A stretch of DNA of 64,000 nucleotides from Symbiodinium natans (GCA_905221605.1 CAJNDS010002435.1:256501-320500), one strand, 5' to 3'. Shown: positions 22,448 through 34,200, counted from the first letter of the stretch. Numbers and translations are program-made. Notes: generated by a model not told the origin, from the letters alone.

Positions 22448-22550
22448 GTCTAGGGTTTAGGGTCTAGGGTTTTTAGGGTTTAGGGTTTAGGGTTTAGGGT
22501 TTAGGGTTTAGGATTTAGGGTTTAGGGTTTGGGGTTTAGGATTTAGGGCT
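22448..22550 (+). repeat. telomeric tract TTTAGGG
   Basis: About thirteen units with TCTAGGG, TTTAGGA and TTTGGGG variants. Confidence 0.9.
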
Positions 22551-23157
22551 CAAGACCTCGGAGGGTTCGGCATTTTTAGGTTGCTTCCCTCCCAACGTGT
22601 GTGCGCATTCAGAGACGGTGCTCGCCAGCATCCTGGGACTGGTGGCCCAGATTGTGTTTGACACTAGCTACTGAAACACCTAAGACAAGGAAAGGCTGCA
22701 AGTACGCATCGCCGTGAACCCAACACCCTCTCCAAATCAGCTATCAAGTTGCTTCTCGGGCTAATAAGCTCTAGATACCGTAGTTTCTGGTGGAGTTTCT
22801 GCTGGAATTTCGCTAATCTCCCACCATCTCACAAAATCCAAATCGAGCCGGGACAACCGCACCGCTCCTAAAGCTGCGAGAACCCCCCCACCCTCTACCC
22901 TCGCGAATAGATGGCCTCCAATCCTCTAAGCGGCGACACCCACAAGGATACCTTGACGGAGGAAAAACGTTTAGGGTTTAGGGTTTAGGGCTTAGGGTTT
23001 AGGGTTTAGGGTTTAAAAGGCAGAAGGTCTGAAGATCTCGGTGGCGTAACAAAGCATCTTGAACAAAGCCAAGGTTACCGAAGCTCAAGCCAGTGCTGCA
23101 CCAAGTCCCCGAGCAACATCCACAAAGCCCATGCGCATTCAGGCTCTCTGTCGCTCT

Positions 23158-23320
23158 CGCTCACATCCCTCTCTCTCTCTCGTTTTCTCTTAGTCCCCCT
23201 CCCTCCCCCCTCCCTCCCTCCCCTCCCTCAGTCTCCCTCCCCTCCCTTCCCTTCCCTTCCCTTCCCTTCCCTTCCCTTCCCTTCCCTTCCCTCCCTCCCT
23301 CCCTCTCTCTCTCTCTCTCT
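23158..23320. repeat. polypyrimidine tract, (CCTTCC)n and CCCTCC
   Basis: CT-rich throughout, with a TTCCC pentamer array at about 23240-23290. Long open frames here come from the repeat. Confidence 0.9.
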
Positions 23321-24394
23321 TGCAACGGCATCTGGGAAACGACGAGTTCACATCCTCAACACACGCTCTCAACCTGGCTGAAAGACATCAAGCACCAAAC
23401 TGCCAAACAAAGGGCGTGGTCTTTTGGCGCCGACGTATGCCCTCCTGGGAAGAAGGTGACCTGCAGCACTTCCACTGATGCTTGCTGTGCCGTGCCGCAG
23501 AAGGCTTAGCTCGAGATTAAGGTTCAAAACGTGTTGTGGCTTCATCTTTCTCGCTGGTCGCGTTCGTGGGCTTGAAGGGTGAAAGGCGTACCTACGCCTT
23601 TGCCCCCACTCCAAGCGAGGAGCGCGTTTCTAACCCTAAGCGCTAAACTGCAGCAAGCCCAAGACTCACGGAGCCGGTCAACAAACGTCACACAGACCCC
23701 AGCGCGAACGGTCCTGCATCTGTGGGCATTCCTACGGAGAGTTGCTTTCTGTTCCGATTGCAACCCCTTGCATCTAGATGATGATCATGGACACCGTGCT
23801 TCTGCGGCACGATGTGTCAGTTCTGAGCACGCGCTAAGAGCCGGCGGGCTGGTCTCGGCTGCTGCGCCATGCGAAAACATCGGGGCTCCCGACCCACAAC
23901 TGGATCTCGGTGCCCTCATCGGACGTTACCCTTCGCGTTGATTGAAGGTGTGGGGGGGGGGGGGTGGGGTGGGGGGGGCGGGGGTGGTGTTCTCAGGGTG
24001 GTTACATGGTCCCTTAGTATGGGCCCTGAAAAGGGGATTCCGTATGTACCCCCTTATATACCCTAATTTGTTTGGGGCGAAGAAGGTTGTGACTAGGAAC
24101 ACTTTCTAGAAGGGGCCCTAGCTTTTTGGGTGGCTGGGCTGTTGTTGGGGTTTAGACGGCTTGTAGGGATTCGACTTGGTACACCTCTCGATTTGCACAG
24201 TGTTGAGTTGAGAGTTCTCACGCTAGGTTCACGCAGACGAGGCTACTAGTTCGATGTCCACTGCTTTCGAGGACTTCTATATTCTATTTAGGAAGGCAGG
24301 CAATGATGACTAAACTCAGCCTGGCAAAACTCGTAAGGGAACTCAAGACTATTGAGTGGGCTTGAAAGCTTCAGGGTTCAACGCTCACCCTGAA

Positions 24395-24633
24395 CTCAGG
24401 CCACCCCCGCCCCCCCCCCCCCCCCAAAAAAAAAACAACAAAAAAAAACACAAAATGCTATGATAACAAAAATAGAAAGTAGTGATAAAAAATAGAACAC
24501 TAATAAAAAATCATAATCATAATAGGAATATAATTATAACGATAAAAACAATAATAATAATAAGGTTCTTCCTTGTAAGGGCAATACAGAGATGACCAAT
24601 TTTGTGTTTTGGGGGGTTCTTAAGGAAATAGTG
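24395..24633. mobile_element. family A element, degraded copy 5
   Basis: The right end GGGGGGTTCTTAAGGAAATA and the core TTCTTCCTTGTAAGGGCAAT match family A. The left end is reduced to poly-C/poly-A, and AAT-rich microsatellite fills the interior. Confidence 0.5.
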
Positions 24634-24972
24634 GGTTTGGGCAGGAGGTGTCGCAATGGCCACTCACTCTTGAGGCTGAGACTTGGAGTGGAAGTCTCAG
24701 CCAGCACGGCTATCTACCTTAGCCTTATATGTACTACAGGGTTTAGGGTTTAGGGTTTAGGGTTTACGGTTTAGGGCTTAGGGTTTCCAAGTTCAGAAGT
24801 CCAAGGCTAAGGGCACCGCAAGAATTAGCCGCCGCTTCAAGACGCTTGCAACCACAAAGAATCTCGCAACACAGGGTTTAGGGTTTAGGTTTAGGGTTCT
24901 GGGTTTGGGGGTGCCTGACTTCCTCAACGAAGGGCGCGCCCACAGCGTAGGGCATGCGGCCTGTCAAAGGTC

Positions 24973-25051
24973 TACTTGGAGGTTCATGGGTTTAGGGTTT
25001 AGGGTTATAACTGTACTTATAAGCCCAATAAGTACCATGAATCTCCAAGTA
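24973..25051. mobile_element. TIR element family C, copy 3, with telomeric replacement
   Basis: TACTTGGAGGTTCATGG and CCATGAATCTCCAAGTA are exact inverse ends. Two TTTAGGG units occupy the place of about 14 bases (TACTTATTAACCAA) found in the other copies. Confidence 0.75.
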
Positions 25052-25361
25052 GCATCAGCCGATGTAGTTGGCCGGCGATGGCTCTGTTGGTGGCTGCGGT
25101 GTTTGGGTCAGCACCCTACAGCCTACACTCTGTTGAAGCATGAAATTAGCATGGTAGGCTTCAGAATTCCCTGGAACTGTTGAGCACGGTCTCAGCCCTG
25201 GGAACGCCGAAGCAAGCGTTTCAGGTCTGCTTTCGCAGCCCGCAAACTGCAAGCAATTTCACACACTCACGCACGTTTGCATCCGCCAATTATCCTTCCG
25301 CACAGCGCACGGCCCGACGGAATAAACATAGCAAAACCTACATGTACCTAATTTAGACTGG

Positions 25362-25601
25362 AGAACCAGTAGGCCTAAACCCTAACCCGTAAACCCTAAA
25401 CCCTCAAGCCTCAACCCGAAGCCTACAAATTTCAATAGGAGACTCGAGCACCAGCAGCCCTAAACCCTAGACCCTAAACCCTATAAGCCTTCAAACATCC
25501 AAGGGAGACTAGAGCACCAGGAGGCCTAGAACCAGTAGGCCTAAACCCTAAACCCTAAACCCTAAACCCTAAACCCTAAACCCTAAACCCTAGCAGGCCT
25601 A
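25362..25601. repeat. composite repeat of unique segment plus telomeric units
   Basis: Three diverged copies of a segment resembling AGACTNGAGCACCAG-N-AGGCCTA alternate with CCCTAAA runs. The last tract (25544-25591) is flanked by AGTAGGCCTA (25534-25543) and AGCAGGCCTA (25592-25601). Confidence 0.65.
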
Positions 25602-25744
25602 GCGTCTGGCGAAGATCCCAGGTGATGCGGCTTCCTTCAGAGGTGGGCGCTGCAACCACGGCGCAGTGGAGCACCTCCCCCCCAGGGCGTGACCCCACCC
25701 TTGGGACCAAATAAGCCCCAAACGCTAAAAGGGGCTATGGTTTA

Positions 25745-25851
25745 TGGTTCATGTACCCTGGAATCTAGAAGGGCTTCCGGTTCATGTAACTATAGTACGA
25801 ATTATAGCTAGTATAGGGTATATGACCCCAACTTTAGGGGCTCATGTGGTC
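25745..25851. mobile_element. family E element, copy 1
   Basis: Two GGTTCATGTA motifs on the left and GGGGCTCATGTGGTCCGC on the right give an inverted organisation. The right end resembles those at 42005-42090 and 58585-58722. Confidence 0.4.
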
Positions 25852-25914
25852 CGCAAGGCACGAGCCCGGTTTGAGGGGATCTCTCCTTTAAGAAGCCGCA
25901 AGCAGGGTACGGTT

Positions 25915-26013
25915 CAGGGTTTAGGGTTTAGGGTTCAGGTTTCAGGGTTCAGGGTTGAGGGTTTAGGGTTTAGGGTTTAGGTTTAGGGGTAAGGGTTGAG
26001 GGTTAAGGGTTAG
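25915..26013 (+). repeat. degenerate telomeric tract
   Basis: TTTAGGG, TTCAGGG and TTGAGGG units. Confidence 0.8.
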
Positions 26014-26740
26014 GATCCCGCGGAGGGGCTTGTCATAAACACCTACCCAACAAGTAGGCTTAGGTTCTGAAATGTAGCTCTGAGGCCGTAGACCCTGCAC
26101 AAGCCCGCATACTTCCACATCTCTGGGCATATTTACTGGGCAGCTTGGCCCTGGTTCAGGGTTTTGGGTTCAGGGCTTCGGGTTCAGAAGGGTTCCCGGG
26201 ATTTTTCCGGGTTTCTACCAGGCACTTAACCCCGAAAACAGGGACCAAGGGGGCCTTGGGAGTTGCGGCCGCAATGAAAGCCGAAAGTTCCCAGTCTCCG
26301 AGACAGACCCTCTGAGGTTGTTAGGGCGTGGTGTCGGATTACGAGTTCGGAGGGGATGAAGTCGCGTTTCGGTTTTATTGTTTTTTGTCAAAAAAAGGGG
26401 GGGGGGAGGCCAGTTTGAACACAGGCCCAGCCAAGGCCTGCAAAGTCGTACGCCGGGCAGGGATTTCGGGACGATTACAGGCTAACTTGCACATCAGGGT
26501 TTGAGTCGTGCTGAAAACTCAGATCAGCACAAAGAGCATGCCATCCACTCAGCGGCCGCGTTTGTAAGGCTGCTCAGCCCCCGAAACCCTCAACCCAGAA
26601 AAACCCTAAACCCTGAACCCCCTAAACCCCCTAAACCCCCTAAACCCTAAACCCCAAACCCTAAACCCCCTCAACATAGCAAAGGCAGGCCTCGAGGCAG
26701 ATGTCCAAGGTGTCCGACGTCCTTGGTCTGCCAGAACCAA

Positions 26741-26877
26741 GACTCCCCTCAGAACCTTAAAGAAAAATAGTATTAAATGGTTTAGGGTTTAGGGTTTAGG
26801 GTTTAGGGTTTATTGCTATCCTCTTGGGTTTTATAAAAACAAACATGAAAAATAAATCCCCCCTGGGGGTATAGGAA
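26741..26877. mobile_element. family I element, copy 2, interrupted by telomeric tract
   Basis: CTCCCCTCAGAACCTTAAAG on the left and ATCCTCTTGGGTTTTATAA with a GGGGGTATAGGAACCT end on the right match the introner at 18195-18296. Between them, about 26779-26812, lie five TTTAGGG units absent from the genic copy. Confidence 0.65.
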
Positions 26878-27576
26878 CCTAGTTCATGGTTGGGATCGTA
26901 CTGAAAATCTAAATGTCTATTCCTTGTTGACTTTAAGTACCAGTAGAAAAGTAAAATGTTACCCCCACTATGACATAGGAGCAGCCTTCTTGGACCCCTG
27001 ACACGCTGACAGCCAGGACAACAAATTTCAGCCCTATCCCAAAAACTATAAGCCCTACTGCTCATGTACACTCTACCCTCTCTCTCTCTCTCTTCCTTTC
27101 CTTCTCAACCCTTACTTACCGCGCGCTTTCCGTCCGCAACACCCAGCCCGCCCTGCGAGTTTGGGTTTAATATCCGAGCCCAAAGCCTTTGGAGTCCAGT
27201 GCCCGCCATTTGGGAATCAAGCTGAAGCGCTTACACCTAGACCCCTAGACCCCTAAACCCCTAAACCCCTAAACCCTATCCCGGATAGCGATCCGGGACT
27301 CGGTAGCACGCTGCGAGCTGCGAAGTTCGTCCAACCTCCGGCAGGGCCAAGCTTCAGGTTTCAGGAGTAAACCCTAAACCTTAAACCCGAAACCCTAAAA
27401 CAAGGCAGGCAAGGATTCGGTCCGACAGTCTGACTCATGGCCCTGCAAGGGAATGGCGGGAATGGGTTCAGGGTTCAGGGTTTCCTTCCCCGATGCCGGG
27501 GGGAATAAACGCTTATAAACTGTCCCGATAGAAAAGACATCCAGAAAGCTTGGCGAAGCCAGAAGGTGGCTTTTGT

Positions 27577-27663
27577 TAGGGTTTAGGGTTTAGGGTTTAG
27601 GGTTTAGGGTTTAGGGTTTAGGGTTTAGGGTTTAGGTTCAGGGTTCAGGGTTCAGGGTTTAGG
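27577..27663 (+). repeat. telomeric tract TTTAGGG
   Basis: Eight perfect units, then TTCAGGG variants. Confidence 0.9.
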
Positions 27664-28049
27664 GGGGGCTGAGTTGTCTGAACTGGAACACAAATTTGGG
27701 TGCTTCAGGCTTTGGGCTTAATTTGGGTTGAGGGTGGGTGAGCATCTGAAGACTTTCCGCCCTTAACGATGACAAGGCACACTTCATGCCATCGCTGGAT
27801 GTGTGGGGACTTGATACGTGGCACTTCAAGAATTGAATGTTAACACTACCTTTCACAATGTAAGATCATTAACATTGATCATGTTAACAACAGTACTAAT
27901 ATCAATATTCCTGCAAAAAACTCCCCAAAGAACCAACAAACCCTAAACTCGTCCGACCCTCCACCCCTCATACCCCTTAAGCTTGGGCAGGCCACCAGGC
28001 AGCTAATGACACCATCTCTTTACCGGAGACACGCGGAGCTAAAAGCCAT

Positions 28050-28329
28050 GTTTTCCACAAGGTTTTGGCTTTGAAAAGCAAGTTTTCCACAAGTTTTCCG
28101 CAACATTTCCGCAGCTTTTCCGTGCGGAAATGCTGCGGAAAAGTTGCGGAAATGTTGCGGAAAACTTGCGGAAAACTTGCAGAAAACTTGTGGAAAACTT
28201 GCGGAAAACTTGCGGAAAACTTGTGGAAAACGTGCCGAAACTTGCGGAAAACTTGTGGAAATCGTGCGGAAAACTTGCGGAAAACTTGTGGACAACTTGC
28301 GGAAAACTTGCGGAAAAGTTGTGGAAAGG
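28050..28329. repeat. 12-bp minisatellite GCGGAAAACTTG with inversion
   Basis: About fifteen copies of GCGGAAAACTTG (variants GTGGAAAACTTG and GCGGAAATGTTG) lie to the right of about 28123. Two to four copies in reverse orientation lie to the left. The head-to-head junction, around CAGCTTTTCCGTGCGGAAA, makes a long imperfect palindrome. Confidence 0.9.
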
Positions 28330-28654
28330 ATGAAGTTATAGTTGTCCCCTCTTTACCACACCCACCTTTCCACACACTTTTGCCTCCTGTCAGGGCTAAG
28401 TTTTCCGCGTATCACAACCCCGTGTTTCCCCATTCCCCACTGCCTTATACACACGTGCCTGGTATTCCGTGATCTCCAGGCTAAGTGTTCCGTGTGTCGC
28501 GGCCACGTTTTTCGACATTTTCCAATGCCTTATGCACACACCTTTGCCTGGTGCTCCGCGGCCTCCGGGCTATGTTATCCACGTGTCACAGCCACGCGTG
28601 AGAAACGGCGCATGCCGTTCTAGACAAACCAGGCTTGGTGGAACAAGCATGGCA

Positions 28655-28930
28655 TTTGCATGTGGAAACGGAGGCAATTTGCTGTGGAAAACCATGCTTT
28701 GCGGCGTGGAAACAGAGGCCTTTTGCTGTGGAAAACCATGCTTTTGGATGTGGAAACAGAGGCCTTTTGCTACGTAGAAACAGAGGCCTTTTGCTGTGGA
28801 CACCATGCATGCTTTTGGACGTGGAAGGAAAAGGCGCCGTTTTTCTGTGGAAAAGCATGCTTTTGGACGTGGAAAAGGAGGCTTTCGGACGTGGAAAGCT
28901 TCTGGAAACCCAGGCCTGTGGACGTGGAAA
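28655..28930. repeat. GTGGAAA minisatellite, about 50-60-bp units
   Basis: Units of the form GTGGAAACAGAGGCCTTTTG followed by CTGTGGAAAACCATGCTTTT repeat five or six times with decay to the right. The motif GTGGAAAA is shared with the neighbouring 12-bp array. Confidence 0.85.
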
Positions 28931-29242
28931 AGAACACCTTTGAAATTGTCCTAAAAAATGTGGTTTACATAAGGGGCCGAAAGTAAAGAATAGTTGCCAT
29001 GGGGCCTACCCAACCTTAAGCCCTCTATCCCTGCTTCCTCAACGCCCTTAAGCCCCTTCAACCCTACATAACCCTAAACCCCAAACCTCTAAACCCTAAA
29101 CCCTAAACCCTAAATCCTATATTCCTACATCTCCTGTTGAAGGGTGGCCTTCCTCCGTGCCGTGGCCGCTGGTGAAGAGGCGCTCCCGCGTGACCCCGGC
29201 CATGTGCACGCGGGCGAGGAGGATGCTGTTCTTGGGCCTGGC

Positions 29243-29333
29243 TTAGGGTTTAGGGTTTAGGGTTTAGGGCTTAGGGCTTAGGGTTTAGGGTTTAGGGTTT
29301 AGGGTTTAGGGTTTAGGGTTTAGGGTTTAGGGC
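29243..29333 (+). repeat. telomeric tract TTTAGGG
   Basis: About twelve heptamers, with two GCTTAGG units. Confidence 0.95.
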
Positions 29334-29747
29334 CTTTTGAACCCCAAACCCAAGTTGGCGAGTGCTCAGGGCTGATCGGGTTTAAGACCTTCTCAGCCAA
29401 GCACAACCTCTTGCAGCCAGGGCATTCCTAAATAAACCGTGTCAACCCTAAACCCTAAACCCTAAACCCTGATTCCTGAATCCTAAGCCGCCATCTTTAG
29501 GCTACTTGAGGTCGGCAGAACTTCCGCAAGTACTTGGCCAGGACAACTTAAGAAGCCGGCGGCCCTCAACCCTGCAAACCTTAGGGTTTAGGGTTTAGGG
29601 GTTAGAGGCGAAATCACCTTGGATTACATTGCCTCCCTACCCTTCATCAACAGCGGTTCGGCAGCCGGCAATGCAAAGACCATGCTTGCAAACCCGGGTC
29701 CTCGACCCTGAACACGAGATTGCTGTATTCCCCGGCCTACCCACCTG

Positions 29748-29910
29748 ACCCCTCCCTGCCACCCAAAAGAAGATCCATGTAGTAGATAAGTACGGCAAGT
29801 TTACTTATCTAACCTCTTTGTTATCCAGAAGAAGACCCATGTAGTAGATAGGTACGACCCCTCCCTGCGACCCAGAAGAAGACTCATGTAGTAGAGAAGT
29901 ACGACAAACT
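29748..29910. repeat. about 50-bp tandem repeat, three copies
   Basis: Copies share AGAAGAAGACCCATGTAGTA, GATAGGTACGA and CCCCTCCCTGC. Divergence is moderate. Confidence 0.75.
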
Positions 29911-30557
29911 CTACATTCCAAACCCTGAACTAAACCCTAGACCCTCAACCCTAACCCCCAACCTAAACCCTAAACCCTGCAGCGATCCTCTTCACGATAA
30001 CACTGAAGTTGCCCTCTCGGTGCATCTTGCCTTGGTCGAGCTACGCATATCTCCAACAAGCCCCTAAGCCCTGCACACTTCAGGTTTAGGGTTTAGGGTT
30101 TAGGGTGTAGGAATTAGGGTTTAGGGATTAGGATTTAGGGTTTAGGGTTTAGGGGGTTCGGGGTTTAGGGCTTTCGGTTTACGCTTAGGGCTTAGGGTTC
30201 AGCATCTCAAGTTCAAGCGTTCACCCGTCAAGCAGCTTGCCAAGAGACGGAGCAATACCCACCCGCCTATTGGGTCCCACAACATTGGGAAACTATTTAA
30301 CTCCACATCTCAAGCCAGCCATCCTTTCACACCACAGAGCACAAGGCTCAATAGACCCTGAACCCAAAAGCCAAGGCCCAGAACCCCTAAACCCTAAAGC
30401 CCAAGGTCCAGTAGCCGTCAGTAGCCCCTAAATCCGTAAGCCCAAGGCCCAGCAGCTACCCCAAAGGTGCAGGGCCCTAAAGCCAAACACCCCAAAGCCC
30501 CAAGGCCCAGTAGCCCCTGAATCTAAAGCCCAAGGCCGAGTAGGGGAAAGCCGAAAG

Positions 30558-30665
30558 GCAAAACTTTGCCAAAAATGCCTTGCGCCACAGAAAACTTTGC
30601 CAAAAAATGCCTTGCCCCCCGGAAAACTTTGCCAACAGCAGGGCGTTTTGGTAAAGTTTTCCGTG
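30558..30665. repeat. short tandem repeat AAAACTTTGCCAAAAATGCC
   Basis: Three copies, period about 30 bases, each passing into TTGC. The phrase GGAAAACTTTGCC resembles the array at 28050. Confidence 0.7.
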
Positions 30666-31367
30666 GGCAAGGAAATGATACATGTTGGGTAATGCCCGAT
30701 GATTAGTGGGTTGCTATGCCAGGTAATTTTGGTCAATGCCCAATAAAACCTTAAGGGTGTATATATATATATATATATATGTATATGCCAAAGGGAGGTT
30801 TAGGGTATCAGTGTACACGCTCGGGGAGTGCGCCTTTTCCATGGCATTCTGTACATTTAGGGGCGCACCCCCTGTAGTAGCAGCCCGACACCGATGCTGG
30901 TTCTTCTATATTATAGGCCCTAAACCCGAAACCCTGAACTTTTTATTTGCATCAGGCCTCCTTACCACTGCCTGCCTCACCCTGCACGCGCAATCTTCTC
31001 TACAAGGCCTTGCCGGGCAATAATCCTACACCTGATAAACCCTAAACCCTAACCCGGAGTAGTCCTGGGAGCCTTTATTCTCCCAGGCCCATTAGGTTCG
31101 CCACGCGCCGGGGCAGACAGGCAGACATGCACAACCAGCAGAACCCAACCCCTCTGACACACGCTCCAAGCACTCAAGCCTCTTTTGAAACCCTCAGCAC
31201 TCCTAAACACTTTTTTAACAATTCTAAAGCCCAGCAAGCCCCAAGCCCGAAACTCTAAAAACTCTAAACCCCTAATTCTAGCCGGGCTGCTCTCCACGCC
31301 GGTGGGGTAGAAGCGCAAGCTCAGCGTGCATGCCTTTGCTGAGACCGCCTCACCAGTGTCCAGGCCT

Positions 31368-31502
31368 GGGGAGTGAATATGGGCCCTCAAAGGGGAGCTT
31401 GGGGAGTGAATATGGGCCCTCAAAAGGGGAGCTTGGGGAGTGAATATGGGCCCTCAAAAGGGGAGCTTGGGGAGTGAATATGGGCCCTCAAAGGGGAGGT
31501 TG
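31368..31502. repeat. 33-34-bp tandem repeat, four copies
   Basis: Each unit starts GGGGAGTGAATATGGGCCCT and ends GGGGAGCTT. Copies differ by one A and one base near the end. Confidence 0.95.
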
Positions 31503-32121
31503 GGGGGAGGAGGGGAGGGGTTTCCGGGTTTATGGGGTCTAGGATTTTCGGGTTTAGGGTCAGGGCTTCGGGTCCTCTCAAACACAGTCCATCCTCTTCC
31601 TGGACAAGGTCCTCATAAACCAAATCGGCAAGAATTAATGCACACACACGCACACGCAGGCACGCACACAAGATCCTTCCTAGAAGAGAGGCTTTAGACG
31701 CGGACTGTTCTCCACCATCGGCACTATAGGATGTGAACGTCACTAGCACAAGCGGACGATGATCTAACCATGCGGCTCTCACACCTGCATTCGGCTTCGG
31801 GTTGAGGATGAAAAGATGAGTGCTGTAGTGCGCCTGTGTGGAAATATTTCCTGTGTGGAATATTTCCTTGATCTCATGTAGCGTGTAGGAACTGAGAGGC
31901 GGTTTAACACCCTCTTTGCCAAAGGCCTGTGACCAATCCACCTGGAAGTTAGCCACCAGAACCTCTTGAGCGCTCTTGAAACAGGCGCACGGCAAAAAAA
32001 AAATGTCCTCTAAAAATCCTATAAACCCTGAACTGCTGGAACCTTTACCCCCTAGACGCCCTATGTTGCTACATCTGCGCCCGTAAGTCCCGAACCCTCT
32101 AAACCCTACACAAAAGCCCAA
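31503..32121 (-). CDS. long open frame, possible exon or pseudogene
   Basis: One of the longest stop-free frames in the window, starting at an ATG at 32119-32121 and running beyond this segment into the 34-bp repeat. The stretch encoded at roughly 31680-32010 looks like ordinary globular protein (for example AGVRAAWLDHRPLVLVTF), while both flanks are low-complexity or telomere-derived. No domain is recognised. It contains Asn-Pro-Lys-Pro from a short telomeric insert, which argues for a broken gene or for a chance frame. Confidence 0.2.
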
Positions 32122-32157
32122 GATGCTCCACTCGGGACTGCAAGCCTGCAGCGCTGC

Positions 32158-32282
32158 GGCTTAGGGTTTAGGTTTAGGGTTTAGGGTTTAGGGTTTAGGG
32201 TTTAGGGTTTAGGGTTTAGGGTTTAGGGTTTAGGGTTTAGGGTTTAGGGTTTAGGGTTTAGGGGCTTACGGTTTAGGGGCTT
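32158..32282 (+). repeat. telomeric tract TTTAGGG, pure
   Basis: About fifteen perfect heptamers followed by TTTAGGGGCTTACGG units. Confidence 0.95.
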
Positions 32283-33351
32283 ACATACCAACGACTGGGA
32301 CTGACTGGGAGCGGCGTGGAGGTTACCAGTATGATTTAGGGTTTCGGGTTAGGACGCCTTCTGAAAGATGCTTCTTAAGAAGGATCCGAGCAATACGAGC
32401 ACATTCATCACGAGCTGCGTTCAGGGGCCCATGCTATCCCTCGCCCCTCTAGCCCGAAACCACGCCAAGTAGCCGTTCTATTCTGGATGGGCGCTTTCCA
32501 ATGGAATTGAAAGCCTTCCTTCCGCACCAGCCGCAGCTCCTGGTCGATTCGTGGGGAGCAAAAGTCCAGGGGAACAAGAAAATGAAGTAGGCCCTCAGGC
32601 AACCCCACCCCCCCACCCCAAGGGGGTTCATACAGGCTTGACGAGGCATGCGAGGGGGAGAACCCTAGTTTGTGGGTCTTTGCGGATGGAATCCACGGTT
32701 CCCAACCTGATTGACCCGAGTACTCCTAGGGGGGGTTGGGCAGCCCAACAGAACAGAATCTGAGCACAATTGCGCGGCTAGAACGAGATGAAAGTTGAGA
32801 AATGAGGCAGATGAGAGGGTGAGACAGAGGTAGACATAGCAGAGACATCAGAGAGCAAGAGGGGTAACAAGATGAGAGATGAATCAAAGTGAGAGATGAG
32901 ATATGTGACGGAGGGGAGATAGGTGCCGACGAGTGGGTTGCCACCTGGTGGCCACTGGAGGGCACCTGCAAGGACCTTTCGCCGTGATTCAACATGTCCA
33001 ACAAAAAGAACAAAGTTTTAGCTCCCCCAAAGCATGCTTGCACAGAACACTTTTGTCCCAAAATGAGGGAGGCTCCTTTTTGAATGGGGGTGGTGGGCTG
33101 TTTCCGAGGACGAAGTGGCAGATAGAGGAAAAGTTACATGGGGAGGGAGGGGGGGCGAGGGCACCCAACCCTAAATCCTAAACTCTAAACCCTAAACCTT
33201 AAACCCTAAACCCTGAACCCTAAACCTAAACCCCCATTTCTATCCAGCATAGAACTTCGCTAGCTTCCCCCCCAAAAGCCCAGTCCAAGGCATCCGAAGA
33301 GGTCAGCTCGGAGAGCCCCACATCGTCCCGCAAGATGTCACCTCAGGGTTC

Positions 33352-33452
33352 AGGGTTTAGGTATAGGGTTTAGGGTTTAGGGTTTAGGGTTTAGGGTTTA
33401 GGGTTTGGGGTTTGGGGTTTGGGGTTTAGGGTTTAGGGGTTGGGGTTTAGGG
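33352..33452 (+). repeat. telomeric tract with TTTGGGG block
   Basis: About six TTTAGGG units, then three TTTGGGG in a row, then octamers. Confidence 0.9.
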
Positions 33453-33939
33453 GTTTGAGTGCTTAGCAGCTTGGGATATCTTGAAACTAGTACCGATAGG
33501 AACATATAAGTTGGATCAGCATCCAACGCAAGTTCTTAGGCTTTGGGGGTCTGGCACTACCAGCCCCGTCCACAAACCAGGGATTAAGCTACGCACAGTC
33601 CCAGACCTCGCGTCGGCAACCCAAGACCACAAAAGAGACCTTCCGTTGGAGTGCCAAGGAGATACAGGGCAGTACTCGGGTGGCGGGGGGGGGGGGGGAG
33701 AACGTCATTCATATTGCGTCCATGCCCAAAACACTGGTATTTACAGCGCTTTCGCTTCTTTGTACAACATACTGCATCAGGATGTGGAACAAGCAAATCT
33801 GTCACAAGCTTTCATCGCTTTCGCGACCAAAACCGTGCTTTCCGTGCTTGACGCCTTTGCGCAAGCCCAAAGCCCTAAACTCGAACCACCGCAAGCCCGT
33901 TGCACCCTGAACACTCCAGTCCCCAAAAAAACATGCGAA

Positions 33940-34200
33940 ACGCTGAAAACGCTGGCGGTCGTGGCACTTTTCAACATAGGACCACATTGCAGTTACCACG
34001 TTCCACCCTGAACACTCACAAAACCCGAAAATGCGCAGAAATCGTAAAAACATAGCCCCAAAATAAACACGGTGAAATGCTGAAAACACTGGCAGGCGTG
34101 GTACTTTTCAACAACACATCACCTTACCGTCACTCCAAGTCCTGAAAAATACATGCCGCCACAAAAACCCATTTCAAAGTGCGAACACTGCCCTGCGTGG
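33940..34200. repeat. diverged direct repeats (about 135 bp apart)
   Basis: CGCTGAAAACGCTGGCGGTCGTGGCACTTTTC-type sequence at about 33941 recurs as TGCTGAAAACACTGGCAGGC and GTGGTACTTTTCAAC at about 34077. A weaker third copy lies near 34180. Confidence 0.65.

Larger units (their letters stand above)
18789..31400. other. gene-poor mosaic
   Basis: No gene could be supported. The stretch holds telomeric tracts, family C, F, A and I elements, polypyrimidine and minisatellite arrays, and an island at about 20.35-21.78 kb that has almost no telomeric sequence and is more AT-rich. Short basic or hydrophobic open frames at 20454-20669 and 21122-21322 in that island show no recognisable domain. Confidence 0.55.

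Noticed and set aside
28065-28375. Lys/Asn-rich and Phe/Pro-rich repeat proteins
   Set aside because: They are translations of the 12-bp GCGGAAAACTTG array in several frames on both strands.
33481-34011. 176-codon plus-strand frame
   Set aside because: It lacks an ATG at its left end, crosses a poly-G run and diverged direct repeats, and shows no domain.
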